Below, in pieces: positions 46,731 to 55,530 of a DNA stretch of 64,000 nucleotides (its first letter is position 1; every line of letters begins with the position of its first letter). The stretch is from Labilithrix sp. (GTDB lineage: Bacteria > Myxococcota_A > Polyangia > Polyangiales > Polyangiaceae). The notes below the pieces were generated by a model, which worked only from the letters and a program-made list of their open reading frames with translations, was not told the DNA's origin and made no database searches. The stretch is from assembly GCA_019637105.1 (NCBI GenBank), contig JAHBWF010000006.1, forward strand, positions 45,942-109,941. Reading direction: 5' to 3'. The position numbers and the translations under genes were made by a program.

Positions 46731-47444
46731 ATGCCTCGCCTCGCACCGTTTGCCGTCGCCGCGCTCCTGGCCGCCGCCGCTCCGCTCCTCGTTTCGGACG
46801 CGACGGCTCAGCCTGCTCCTGCACAAGGCGCCGCGGCCCAGCCACAGCCAGCCTCTCCCCAGGCGACCGCGCAGACGGTGGCCAAGGTTCAGGCCTTCTA
46901 CGACTCGACGACCTCGTTCTTCAGCAACTTCACGCAGGAGTTCTTCGTCAAGTCGCACAACGTCCGCAAGGAGTCGAAGGGCAAGGTCACCTTCGCCAAG
47001 CCCGGGAAGATGGCTTGGGACTACGAAACCCCGGCCGGCAACCGCGTGGTCTCCGACGGCACGACGCTCAAGGTCTACGAGGCCGCGAACAAGCAGATGT
47101 TCGAACAGAACATCGACAAGTCGCAGTACCCCGCGGCGCTCTCCTTCCTCACGGGCACCGGTAAGCTGAGCGACTCGTTCACGTTCGTCATGTACCCGGG
47201 CGCGTCGATGAACTTCCCGGGCGGCAACGTCCTCGTGGGCACGCCGAAGAAGGAGAGCGCGGCCTACACCAAGGTCCTCTTCTACGTCGACACCTCGACC
47301 TTCCACGTCCGGCGGGCGCTGATCGTCGACGCACAGGGCAACCGCAACCGCTTCGACTTCGTCGAGCCGAAGGTGAACGTTCAGGTGAACGACGGCACCT
47401 TCAAGCTCGTCCCGCCTCCGGGCACGCAAGTCATCAAGCCCTGA
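46731..47444 (+). CDS. lolA: Outer-membrane lipoprotein carrier LolA
   Basis: Predicted 237 residues: Sec signal (cleavage after DATAQ), an Ala/Pro/Gln-rich spacer to residue 45, then the LolA fold (VQAFYDSTTSFFSNFTQEFF, KGKVTFAKPGKMAWDYETP, VVSDGTTLKVYEAANKQMF). LolA ferries lipoproteins across the periplasm to LolB or its equivalent, consistent with the many lipoproteins encoded in this window. The MAWDYETP motif is the standard lipid-cavity strand. Precedes the zinc-ribbon gene by 10 bases. Confidence 0.9.
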   Translation: MPRLAPFAVAALLAAAAPLLVSDATAQPAPAQGAAAQPQPASPQATAQTVAKVQAFYDSTTSFFSNFTQEFFVKSHNVRKESKGKVTFAKPGKMAWDYETPAGNRVVSDGTTLKVYEAANKQMFEQNIDKSQYPAALSFLTGTGKLSDSFTFVMYPGASMNFPGGNVLVGTPKKESAAYTKVLFYVDTSTFHVRRALIVDAQGNRNRFDFVEPKVNVQVNDGTFKLVPPPGTQVIKP

Positions 47445-47454
47445 CAGGACGGCG

Positions 47455-48204
47455 TTGGCCACTTCGACGTGCCCGGCGTGCGGCGCGGACGCGTTCGTCG
47501 CGGACGCCGGGACGGGCACAGCCGCGGAAGGCGGGCAATGCTCGCGCTGCGGCTACACCTCGGGTGAGTCGAGCCGCTGCCCGCACTGCAACGCCGTGGC
47601 GCGAATCGAGGGCTCGGGCCTCGCCGCCGTCTGCGCGATGTGCGGCGGCCCGCGTATCCCGAGCAACCTCGGCGGCGACTCCGCGCGCGGCGCCCTGCGC
47701 GAGCAGAAGAAGGCGCTCGCGAACGCCCGCGCCGCGTCGGTGGCGACCGTCCTCCAAGGAGCCTTCTCCACGATCGCGACGCTCATCGGGCTCGCGATCC
47801 TCCCGGCGTCGATCCTCGGTAAGCTCGTCGTCTTCGCGATCGCCCTCGTGCCGCTCCTCCTCGCGATGCGCTCGCGCGGGCGAGCCAGAGCCGCGCGAGA
47901 GAGCGCGGCGCACGCTGCGGAACGCGCGTGGCAGGCCGCTGCCGAGGATGTCGCCACGCGCCGGAAGGGCGGAGTCACCGCCGCGGAGCTCGCGGCGACG
48001 CTCGGCATCGAGGCCGCGCACGCCGACAAGCTCCTCACCGCGCTGACCGTGAACGATCGCACGCGGATCGACGTCGGCGACGACGCCGAGGTGCGCTACA
48101 GCGTCGGAGCCGACCGGCGGGTTCGTGTCGGTGAGGGCCCGCCCGCCGACGAAGAGCTCGCCGACGAGACAGCGACGGCCGAGCGTGAGAGCCCTGTCCG
48201 ATGA
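47455..48204 (+). CDS. Membrane protein with zinc ribbons and a winged-helix-like tail
   Basis: Predicted 249 residues from a TTG at 47455. Two CxxC pairs at the start (CPACG...CSRCG) and CPHCN/CAMCG (about residues 42-60) look like zinc ribbons. Residues about 90-140 form one or two transmembrane helices (TLIGLAILPASILGKLVVFA). The C-terminal part contains GVTAAELAATLGIEAAHADK and a strand RIDVGDDAEVRYSV, the arrangement of a winged helix-turn-helix. Probably transcribed with lolA. A membrane-bound regulator is suggested but not proven. Confidence 0.55.
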   Translation: MATSTCPACGADAFVADAGTGTAAEGGQCSRCGYTSGESSRCPHCNAVARIEGSGLAAVCAMCGGPRIPSNLGGDSARGALREQKKALANARAASVATVLQGAFSTIATLIGLAILPASILGKLVVFAIALVPLLLAMRSRGRARAARESAAHAAERAWQAAAEDVATRRKGGVTAAELAATLGIEAAHADKLLTALTVNDRTRIDVGDDAEVRYSVGADRRVRVGEGPPADEELADETATAERESPVR

Positions 48205-48211
48205 GCCGAGG

Positions 48212-50125
48212 ATGAGCCAAGACCGAGCGAAACGACAGGACCGGACGACACCGTCGCCCCGACAACGCGCGTCGACCGCGCGCGACCACGACCGTCCGAA
48301 GGCCCATCCGGACGGCGCCGGACGCCCGCGCGCCGACGACCGGCCCCGCCCCGACCCACGCAGCGCCGGACGTCCGACGTCCGCCGAGCGCCCGGACCAA
48401 CGCGGAGCGAACGCACGCCGCCGTACGCACGAACGACCCCGCGACGACGACCACCGTACGCGCGAACGACCCCGCGACGCGCGCGACGACGACCGCCGTA
48501 CGCGCGAACAGCCTCGCGCCGTGCGCGACGACGATCGCGCCGCAGGGTCGTTGACCGAGGAGCCTGCGTATGAGGCGAGCGCTGGCTCGCCACCTCCTCG
48601 TCGTCGCTCACTCACGAACGTCGGCGGCGAGATCGAGACGAGCGGCGATCCGGCGGCGGCCGCGCTCCTCGCGCACGCGATCGACGTCGCGCCGAGCATG
48701 GACGAAGGCGCGGACGATCGCGCGCACGTCCATGGCTTCCACGCCTACCCCGCGCGCGCGCATCCCGTGACCGCCCGTCGTCTCGTCGAGGCGCTCGTCC
48801 CACCGAGCGGCACCGTGCTCGACCCCTTCTGCGGCTCCGGCACCGTGATCATCGAGGCGATGCTCGCCGGACGCGCGGCGATCGGATCGGACCTGAACCC
48901 GGTCGCGGTGATGCTCGCCCGCGCGAAGACGTACCCGCGGACGCTGGAGAAGACGACGGCGCTCGTCGCGGCTGCGCGCGGCGTCGCCGCGCACGCCGAG
49001 GCGCGGCGCAAGGCGAAGGCCGGCGCGTCGCGGCGCCTCCCGCAGGAGGACGTCTCCCTGTTCCCACCGCACGTGCTCCTCGAGCTCGACGGCCTCCGGG
49101 CGGGCATCGCCGAGGCGGCGCCCGAGCTCCGACCCGATCTGTCGCTCGTCCTCTCGTCGATCCTCGTGAAGCTGAGCCCGCGACGGGGAGACACGTCGGA
49201 GGAGCAGACCGACAAGCGCATCGCCGCGGGCTACGCGTCTCGCCTCTTCGTGCGAAAAACGGAGGAGCTCGCGCGCCGCTTCGACGACTTCGCGCTCCTC
49301 CTCCGCAAGGCCGCGTGCTCCACGGAGCCAGGCCAGGACGACGCGCTCGACGCGACGGGCATCGGCTCCCCGGACGCCGCGGCCACCCCCGACTCGGCGG
49401 TCGCCGCCGCCGGCAACGCGGTCACCGCCGACTCCGCGGCGATCGGTGACTCTACGGTCGACGCCACGGCTGACGCGGCCACGGCCGCTGCCGACTCTAC
49501 GGCCGCTGCCGACTCCACGGCCGACGCCGACTCCACGGCCGCTACCGACTCCACGGCCGACGCCGCCTCGCGGACCGCTGCCGGCTCCCGAGGGGTCACG
49601 GCGGCGCGACCGCGGGTGCGCGTCTGGGAGGACGACGCGAACGTGTTGAAGCGGGTCGCCGACGGCTCGGTCGACGCCGTCATCACCTCGCCGCCTTATG
49701 TCGCGACATACGACTACCTCCAGCATCACGAGCTCCGCATGCGCTGGCTCGGGCTCGATCCGCGCAAGCTCGCGCGCGGCGAGATCGGCGCGCGACGTCG
49801 CTACGAGCGCCTGTCGGTCCGCGAGGCGGTGGCGTCGTGGGAGCACGAGCTCGCGAAGCTCTTCCATTCGCTCGCGCGTGTGATGAAACCCGGCGCCCCG
49901 CTCGTGCTCCTCATCGCCGACTCCGCCGCCGGGCGTGGTCCCGGCGGTGAGCGCGCCGAGCCTATCCGCGCGGACGAGGTCGTCGCCCGCGTCGCCGCTC
50001 GTGATCGAGAGCTCGTCCCGATCGCGCGTGCTTCGCAAGCGCGGCCCCACTTCCACGGCCCGACGCAGCGTGCCTTCGCCGGACGACCGCGTTTCGAGCA
50101 CGCCCTCCTCCTCCGACGCGCGTAG
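48212..50125 (+). CDS. DNA methyltransferase of the N6/N4 amino type, with low-complexity inserts
   Basis: Predicted 637 residues from ATG 48212; a GTG at 48125 would add 29, and neither has a convincing ribosome site. SAM motif I is VLDPFCGSGTVIIEA (residues about 202-217) followed by IGSDLNPVAVM; the catalytic motif IV is VITSPPYVATYDY (about 490). That order puts SAM binding ahead of catalysis. About 60 residues of Ala/Asp/Ser/Thr repeats (ADSTAAADSTADADSTAA and similar) lie before motif IV, and the first 130 residues are Arg/Asp/Pro-rich repeats. No restriction partner is adjacent. Target sequence unknown; an RNA methyltransferase of related fold is the alternative. Confidence 0.65.
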   Translation: MSQDRAKRQDRTTPSPRQRASTARDHDRPKAHPDGAGRPRADDRPRPDPRSAGRPTSAERPDQRGANARRRTHERPRDDDHRTRERPRDARDDDRRTREQPRAVRDDDRAAGSLTEEPAYEASAGSPPPRRRSLTNVGGEIETSGDPAAAALLAHAIDVAPSMDEGADDRAHVHGFHAYPARAHPVTARRLVEALVPPSGTVLDPFCGSGTVIIEAMLAGRAAIGSDLNPVAVMLARAKTYPRTLEKTTALVAAARGVAAHAEARRKAKAGASRRLPQEDVSLFPPHVLLELDGLRAGIAEAAPELRPDLSLVLSSILVKLSPRRGDTSEEQTDKRIAAGYASRLFVRKTEELARRFDDFALLLRKAACSTEPGQDDALDATGIGSPDAAATPDSAVAAAGNAVTADSAAIGDSTVDATADAATAAADSTAAADSTADADSTAATDSTADAASRTAAGSRGVTAARPRVRVWEDDANVLKRVADGSVDAVITSPPYVATYDYLQHHELRMRWLGLDPRKLARGEIGARRRYERLSVREAVASWEHELAKLFHSLARVMKPGAPLVLLIADSAAGRGPGGERAEPIRADEVVARVAARDRELVPIARASQARPHFHGPTQRAFAGRPRFEHALLLRRA

Positions 50126-50250
50126 GCCCCCGTCCTTCGACGCGCGTAGGCCACCGTCCTTCGACGCGCGTAGCCCCCACATCTCGGGCGCGCGCGCAGC
50201 CCCCCACATCTCGGGCGCGCGTAACCTCCGTCTCTGGCGCGTAGCCCCCA
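50100..50250 (+). repeat. Tandem 22-25 bp repeats starting at the methyltransferase stop codon
   Basis: The unit cgacgcgcgtaggcccccgt (with cctt to the next copy) begins at the end of the methyltransferase gene and includes its stop codon TAG. It recurs with drift: cgacgcgcgtaggccaccgt, cgacgcgcgtagcccccaca, then two copies centred on ggcgcgcg with cccccacatctcg, and ggcgcgtagcccccatccc. About six copies cover roughly 140 bases. Confidence 0.65.
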
Positions 50251-50379
50251 TCCCTCCGGCACACCTCGCCCGTTGGCTCGGCAAGACGCCGCAGCCGCCG
50301 CAGCCGGACACCAGCGACGGCGGTTTGATTTCCGCGCCCGCTCGAGCTCCAGTGGCCCCACGATGCGACACGATCATCG

Positions 50380-50770
50380 TAGTGACGACTCAACCCTCCC
50401 CTTCGCCGGCGCGCACGACTGCCGACGGTGCCCGACCGCCGACGGCGCGACGCGACCGCCGTGCGGACGACTCGACCTTCCGACGACGACGTGGCCCGGC
50501 GCCCCGAACGCCGACCACGCGACGCGACCTCCGCGTGGACGACTCGACCCTCCCTCCAACGGCGCGCGCGACTGCCGACGGTGCCCGACCGCCGACGGCG
50601 CGACGCGAGCTCCGCGCGACGACTCGACCGTCCGACGACGACGTGGCCCGGCGCCCCGAACGCCGACCACGCGACCTTTGCGGTGGCGGCTCAACCTCAC
50701 GGCTCGCCCGCACCACGGACGGCGCCGACAGCCGACGACGCGACCATCCGCTGATGGTTCGGCCCTCCGA
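50380..50770. repeat. Tandem array with a 70-82 bp period (50.4 kb)
   Basis: The anchor gacgactcgacc or a close variant recurs at about 50384, 50466, 50538, 50618 and 50687, with a degenerate copy near 50755. Between anchors the larger block gactgccgacggtgcccgac (then cgccgacggcgcgacgcga) appears at 50418 and 50573, and ccgacgacgacgtggcccgg at 50479 and 50633, a 154-155 bp higher-order repeat. The rest of 50250-51128 is GC-rich, arginine-type low complexity in every frame; I see no gene there. Confidence 0.65.
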
Positions 50771-51128
50771 CGGCACGCACGACTTCCCTGCGCCCGAGAC
50801 TGCCCACGACGCGACCTCCGCGTGGGACGACGCGACCTCCGCGTGGGACGACGCGGCCCGATGCCGACGACGCGTGCCCGATGCCGACGACGCGTGCCCG
50901 ACTGCCCACGGCGCCCCCGACCGCTGGGGGATGCGACCGACCTCTGCGGCGGTGGTTGACCTCTGGCGGCTGCGCTCGACGGTCCGCGTTCAGCAGACGC
51001 AACTCGACCCTCGGACGCGCAAAATTGACGGGGCTCGTCCTCGACGCCGGCCCTCCGCGATCCGACGCGATGGACGGCGTGATCGCGACTTGCATGCCGT
51101 GCGGCTCCCGGACTAAGACGTGAGCGTC

Positions 51129-51440
51129 ATGCCGGAGATCACCTTCGAGTCGAGCGACGGTTCCCAGAAGAAGACGGTGAACGCGCCCGAAGGCGGCGCC
51201 CTGGCGGATCTTTGCGACGACCACGCCGCTCCGATCCCGTTCTCCTGTCGAAGCGCGAGCTGCGCGACGTGCCATATCGAGGTGATCGAAGGTGAGGACG
51301 CGCTCCTCCCACCGGAAGACGAAGAGCTCGACGTGCTCGACGCCGTTTGCTCGCAGCCTCCGAGATTCCGCCTCGCCTGCTGCGCCAAGCTCCGCGCCGG
51401 AGCCGGTCGCGTCATCGTCCGCGCACAGAACGAGTACTAG
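51129..51440 (+). CDS. 2Fe-2S ferredoxin
   Basis: Predicted 103 residues from ATG 51129 (MPEITF); a GTG at 51120 is an equally good start. Plant-type [2Fe-2S] cluster ligands are clear: FSCRSASCATCHIEV (C-x4-C-x2-C at about residues 40-48) and the fourth Cys in FRLACCAKL near residue 83. The acidic loop EDALLPPEDEELDVL is typical of the Isc/adrenodoxin-like ferredoxins. Electron carrier for a partner I cannot name; no oxygenase or isc gene is next to it. Confidence 0.85.
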   Translation: MPEITFESSDGSQKKTVNAPEGGALADLCDDHAAPIPFSCRSASCATCHIEVIEGEDALLPPEDEELDVLDAVCSQPPRFRLACCAKLRAGAGRVIVRAQNEY

Positions 51441-51659
51441 CGTTCGCACGGCCTCGTCGTGGGTTGCGGAGGGCACGCGCGAGTCGCTTGCGCTGCAACG
51501 CTGACCTCACGCGCGCGTCACCGTCACGCGCTGCCCCACGCGTGAGTCGCCGCTCAAGCGCAACGCTCCGCTGCCCTTCGCCGTGCCGTTCACGCGCGAG
51601 CCTCGGTCATACGCCTTCGCCGCGCTCCTCGAGCGTAAGCCGCGTCCACACGCGATTGC

Positions 51660-52115
51660 CGGTGAGCATCGTGCTCGCGCGGCACCTCGCCTTCGTCCAC
51701 GCGCATCCGCTGCGCATGGGGATCCCGTGTACGATGCCGCCCGGCGCGCACCGTGCCCCGCACGGCACTCGCCCTCGATCCACGCGCATCCACCGCGCGA
51801 CGACTCCGTCGTACGATGCCGCTGGCGTAGACCGCTCCCACACGGCACCTCGCCTTTGTCCACGGGCATCCTCCGCGCATGGGATCCCGCGTACGATGAC
51901 GCCGGCGCGCACCATGCCTGCACGGCACTCGCCTTCGGTCCACGGGCGTCCACCGCGCGACGACTCCGCGTACGATGCCGCCGGCGCGCACCGTGCCCAC
52001 ACGGCACCTCGCCTTCGTCCACAGGCATCCGCCAATGCGCGGGATCCGCATACGATGCCGCTGGCGAGCACCGTCCTCTCGGCCCGCACGCCTCTCGGCC
52101 CGTACGCCTCTCGGC
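51660..52115. repeat. Tandem array with an 80-bp unit (51.7-52.1 kb)
   Basis: Five copies anchored at acgatg(c/a)cgccgg or close variants: 51731, 51813, 51893, 51972 and 52052 (spacing 82, 80, 79, 80), preceded by a partial copy from about 51665. Each unit contains cacggcacctcgccttcgtc and ccacgggcatcc or variants. Ends alternate: copies closing with ggatccc(g) and copies closing with cgcgcgacgactccg, so the true unit is a dimer of about 160 bp. Units abut without spacers. No gene is found in 51441-52380 apart from this array and the repeats cctctcggcccgYacg at 52090-52120. Confidence 0.75.
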
Positions 52116-52380
52116 CCCGCGTGCGTCTTCCGCGCGACGGTTCCTCCAACCTCGGCGCGCGCCGTGGCGTCGGGCGGGGCCGAAGGGCGCGGGGGCTCCT
52201 CGCGTCGACTCGGCCAAGTCTGCGACAAGACGGCAACTTTATCGCCATCTGAGCCGCGGTCGGCGGACTCCGCGACAAAGTCATGCTAGGAGAACCGCTC
52301 CTCGGGGCGCCTGAGCGCTCCCGACCCATGTTCGTGACAAGCCGCCTCAGGCTCGGCGTGCTTTCTTGGAGGGACTCGCG

Positions 52381-53172
52381 ATGCAGCAGCGCAACCGTCG
52401 CCTTGCCATTTTCCTCGGCAGCTCACTTCTCGCCATGCTCGGCTTCCTCGCCGCGTGCAGCACGGACAACGGCACCACGCCGCTCCCCGGCCAGACGGGC
52501 ACCGACTCCGGACGCGACTCGTCGAAGGGGGACGACGAGGAGCCGGACGACGAGGACGGCGGCGACACCCCGAAGGACGGCGGCACGCCCGACTGCGCGG
52601 CGGGGCCGAAGCTCCGGAGCAACGACAAAGGCTTCTTCTGCGCCTTCTTCACGCGTGACGCCAGCGCCGCCGACGCGAGCGCGAACGCGGGCGGCAACCG
52701 CAACTGCGGCCACGACGAGACCTGCTGCAACCCCGGACGCGGAGCAGACGGCGAGTTCCCGGCGTCGTTCTGCGCGGCGACGCCTCGCAACACGAAGGGC
52801 GGCAACAACGGGCAGACGGAGTGCGCGGCCCAGGCCACCGCCAACGGCACCACCTGGGTCGCCACCAACAGCACCACGTGGGAGTGCAACGACAAGAACA
52901 GCTGCGGCGCGGGCGAGACCTGCTGCCTCTACACCTGGGCGGACGCCGGACCGAACGACAAGGTCAACCTCGGACCGCTCCAGGGGAACAACGACGTCCC
53001 GAAGGAGTGCAACGCGCTCCAGTCGTTCAAGCAGGGCGGCACCCGCTGCGCCACGGCCTGCGCCACCGACGAGATCCAGCTCTGCAGCCTCACGGACGAC
53101 AACTGCTCGGGCAACCAGAAGTGCACGCCGTTCTCGGGGCTCTTCCGCGACCTCGGCGCCTGCCGCCAGTAA
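52381..53172 (+). CDS. Cysteine-rich lipoprotein
   Basis: Predicted 263 residues from ATG 52381, 7 bases after a GGAGGG site. Lipobox LAACST places lipidated Cys near residue 24. An acidic linker (DDEEPDDEDGGD) follows. The folded part holds more than a dozen cysteines in doublets (GHDETCCNPGRG, GAGETCCLYTW, CATACATDE), a pattern of disulphide-rich surface domains. No family recognised. It stands alone between two repeat-filled regions and has its own terminator-like hairpin. Confidence 0.7.
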   Translation: MQQRNRRLAIFLGSSLLAMLGFLAACSTDNGTTPLPGQTGTDSGRDSSKGDDEEPDDEDGGDTPKDGGTPDCAAGPKLRSNDKGFFCAFFTRDASAADASANAGGNRNCGHDETCCNPGRGADGEFPASFCAATPRNTKGGNNGQTECAAQATANGTTWVATNSTTWECNDKNSCGAGETCCLYTWADAGPNDKVNLGPLQGNNDVPKECNALQSFKQGGTRCATACATDEIQLCSLTDDNCSGNQKCTPFSGLFRDLGACRQ

Positions 53173-53662
53173 CGCGTCGCTCATCCGGGTCCACGTGACC
53201 TGACGCGAGAGCCTGTCCCTCGGGGCAGGCTCTTCGCGTCTCCGGCGCTTCCCAGCGACAAGGACGCAGCTCTTCGAACGGCGAAAGCTCGCGGTAGGAT
53301 CGCTCGCCGAGCGACGACAGCACCCGAACGGCGGCACGCTCCTCCTCCCAACGCGCGGGCGGGGACGGCGAGCGCTCACCACGGCGGAACGCCCGCCGGA
53401 CGAGACCTCCCGTCCGAAATCGCTCGCCGAGCGACGACCGCACTCCGAACGGCGGCACGCTCCGCGCACGCGCCTCCTCCCCAACGTCCAGCGGGACGAC
53501 AGGCGCTCGCCGCGACGCGCTACGGGCGAGGCTTCCCTTGCCTAGTGCCGCCCCAGCGAAAGTTGCACCGGGTTCGGCTGGCGTGGGTCGGCTCCTGCTC
53601 CTGCTCCTGCTCCTGCTCGTTGCCCCGAACCTGAACCTCTCCCTTCACGTTCCCGCCACCCG
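53173..53662. other. Gene-free stretch with a 120-bp-spaced duplication and microsatellite
   Basis: A block of about 50 bases (atcgctcgccgagcgacgac followed by an accgaacggcggcacgct-type stretch) occurs at 53299 and again at 53419, exactly 120 bases apart. At 53592-53617 ctcctg is repeated four times in tandem. No credible gene. Confidence 0.55.
53209..53232 (+). terminator. Hairpin downstream of the cysteine-rich lipoprotein
   Basis: Inverted repeat gagcctgtccc / ggggcaggctc (one G-T wobble), tight loop, then tcttcgcgtct. Located 35 bases after the lipoprotein stop. Terminator-like, although the T content behind it is low. Confidence 0.45.
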
Positions 53663-54013
53663 TCACCGGATGAGGCCGGTAAGGAGGGCGTAGAGGCGCT
53701 GGGCGAGAGGCAGGCACCGCTGCACGTCCGCTTGCTCGGCGTCGCCGACGAGAGCAGCGGTCTCGAGGGCCGCGAAGGCCTCGAGACCCTCGCCGCGCGC
53801 GATGGTGAAGGCGCGGCCCTTGTCGGCGCGGCTGACGCGCCCGGCGCCTTCGGCGACGTTGAGCACGGCGCTCTTCGCGGCGCGGAGGGCTTCGTCACGC
53901 AGCTTCGCATCGCGGATGTTCGCAGCCTTGATGGCCAGCAGAAGCTCCACGGCGACCTGGTAGGCGACGAGGCGGTGATGCGGGAGTTGAGGAGGTGTTC
54001 GCTGGTCGGTCAT
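53663..54013 (-). CDS. Four-helix-bundle protein (S23/IVP-like)
   Basis: Predicted 116 residues, full length for the family. Marks: LVAYQVAVELLLAI helix 1, LRAAKSAVLNVAEGAGR with the conserved LN-x-AEG, and the third-helix segment GEGLEAFAALETAALVGD. The family is named for proteins encoded in 23S rRNA intervening sequences, but chromosomal copies like this one are unrelated to rRNA and of unknown role. It begins immediately downstream of the IS630 remnant and may be driven by leftover promoter activity. A broken relative is at 11869-12105. Confidence 0.8.
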   Translation of the reverse strand: MTDQRTPPQLPHHRLVAYQVAVELLLAIKAANIRDAKLRDEALRAAKSAVLNVAEGAGRVSRADKGRAFTIARGEGLEAFAALETAALVGDAEQADVQRCLPLAQRLYALLTGLIR

Positions 54014-54088
54014 ACCCTCGCTGGCGCAGAAAGCGTGACGCCGCGAAGCGGCGGCGCGGTTTGTGCGCCGTCCGGCATGACCGACCAG

Positions 54089-54640
54089 CGAACGCCGACG
54101 AGCACGCGCTACGCCTCGGTTCCAGGACTTGGGCCGGTAGGACCCGCGGAACGGCCGATCCTTCGCGAGGCACCAGGCGACGTACGCATCGAGCTTCGCC
54201 GCGAGGTCTTCGGTCGAGGTGAACGAGCCCCCTGGTAAGCACGTGACGCTCGAGGAGCGAGAACCAGCACTCGATCTGGTTGAGCCAGGATGCGTGCGTC
54301 GAACCACTCGTTCGCGTCGGGCGTGTCGTGCGCGAACAGGTTGTCCATGATGATGTGCCCGCGTCCCGGTGGCAGCTCGAGGAACGTATCGCTGTCGTGG
54401 ACCTTCGAAGCGAAGCCGAACGGCTTGCCCCGGCGAACGTCGAGCGCCCCCCATCCAGCAGAGCGTTCCGTGACGGATAGACTCGAACTCCCGCCGAACA
54501 GGCTGACCGGCCCCCATCGGGATGTCCGCGCAGCGTCGCTCGAGCGCCTGGATCCCGGTCTTCTCGTCGACGCACACGGATGGGAGGTTCGTTCCGACCC
54601 CTCGCTCGTCGTGGAGGCGGAACGAACCGGTCGAATCATC
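54089..54640 (-). pseudogene. IS630-family transposase remnant, multiple frameshifts
   Basis: Reading minus, recognisable IS630 (DDE) transposase pieces appear in successive frames: SVCVDEKTGIQALERR and REFESIRHGT near 54460-54580 (first Asp), then FGFASKVHDSDTFLE and HIIMDNLFAHDTPDANEW at about 54300-54450 (second Asp), then ASWLNQIECWFSLLERHVL at 54225-54300 (Glu), then GSFTSTEDLAAKLDAYVAW to YRPKSWNRGV at 54095-54240. The N-terminal half is missing. At least three frameshifts rule out function. No terminal inverted repeats were found by eye. Confidence 0.8.
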
Positions 54641-54651
54641 GCGTCCGGGTA

Positions 54652-55530
54652 CTAGGCGTGCGTGACGATCCAGCGGGCGATCGACTCGACGAGGTCCTTC
54701 CACGACGGCTCGTTGAGCACCTCGTGGTAGAGGCCTTCGCGCGCGTCCCACGTCTTGTCGGCGCTGCCGGCGGCGGCGAACACGCGCTTGGCTGCGGCCA
54801 TGTTCGCGACCTTGTCGCCGGTCCCGAACGCCACGTAGAGCGGGAGCGTGAGCCGCGACGCGTTCGCGAGAGCTCGCTCCTGCGCGGCGACGGTCTCGGT
54901 GAACCAGCGCGCCGTCGCGTTCGGGAACACCAGCGGATCCTCGTCGTACGCGCGGGCCTTCTCGGCGTCGTGCGTCATGTCCGTGCCGGCGAGGCCGCTC
55001 GGCAGCCCGAGCCGCGGGTAGACGCGCGAGGCGAGCTTGCCTGCGAGCACCTTCACGCGCGGGACCTCGAGCGCGAGGCCGAAGAACGGCGCCGAGAGGA
55101 CGAGCCCGCGGAAGCTGCCGGGGCTCTCGAGGATGCTCGACGTCGCGACGAGACCGCCGAAGCTATGGCCGAACAGGAACGTCGGCACGGGATCCGGCCC
55201 CTCGCCGCGCGCGCGCGCTGCCCCGCGTGCCCTCTCGTCGACGAGCCGACGGAGCTCGCGCGCGTCGTCGAGGTACTCGTCGAAGCGTTGGCAGAAACCT
55301 CGCGGGCCGAGCGCGCGACCGTGACCGCGAAGGTCGATCGCGATCGAGCCGATGCCGTGCTCGGCGAGCGCGCCCATCACGTGCCGGTAGCGCGCGCCGT
55401 GATCGGCGTAGCCGTGGAGGATGCCGAGCACCGCCTTCACGCCCTCGGACGGCATCGCCGAGGCGTAGTAGAGGTCAGGTCCGTTGCCGGCGCGCTTGCC
55501 GAGGATCGCCTCGTCGAGCTCGATTCTCAT
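54652..55530 (-). CDS. Alpha/beta hydrolase, monoacylglycerol lipase/lysophospholipase type
   Basis: Predicted 292 residues. Hydrolase marks in order: oxyanion region VLGILHGYADHGARY, IAIDLRGHGRALGPRG, nucleophile elbow FLFGHSFGGLVA (catalytic Ser), Asp in a VAFGTGDKVA strand and His in EGLYHEVLNEPSW. Family members cleave monoacylglycerols or lysophospholipids in the cytoplasm. Its ATG overlaps the stop of the ECF sigma factor gene (55527-55530), so translation is coupled. No signal peptide. The transposase remnant starts 12 bases beyond its stop. Confidence 0.85.
   Translation of the reverse strand: MRIELDEAILGKRAGNGPDLYYASAMPSEGVKAVLGILHGYADHGARYRHVMGALAEHGIGSIAIDLRGHGRALGPRGFCQRFDEYLDDARELRRLVDERARGAARARGEGPDPVPTFLFGHSFGGLVATSSILESPGSFRGLVLSAPFFGLALEVPRVKVLAGKLASRVYPRLGLPSGLAGTDMTHDAEKARAYDEDPLVFPNATARWFTETVAAQERALANASRLTLPLYVAFGTGDKVANMAAAKRVFAAAGSADKTWDAREGLYHEVLNEPSWKDLVESIARWIVTHA

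Noticed and set aside
49935-51116. 393-codon plus-strand frame through the 50 kb repeats
   Set aside because: It consists of low-complexity Arg/Thr/Pro/Asp sequence translated from tandem repeats and starts inside the methyltransferase gene.
51660-52115. CRISPR-like array
   Set aside because: The ~80-bp units are contiguous and similar over their full length; there are no unique spacers and no cas genes in the window.
54089-54640. Working IS630 transposase
   Set aside because: The DDE pieces lie in at least three different frames and the N-terminal half is absent.
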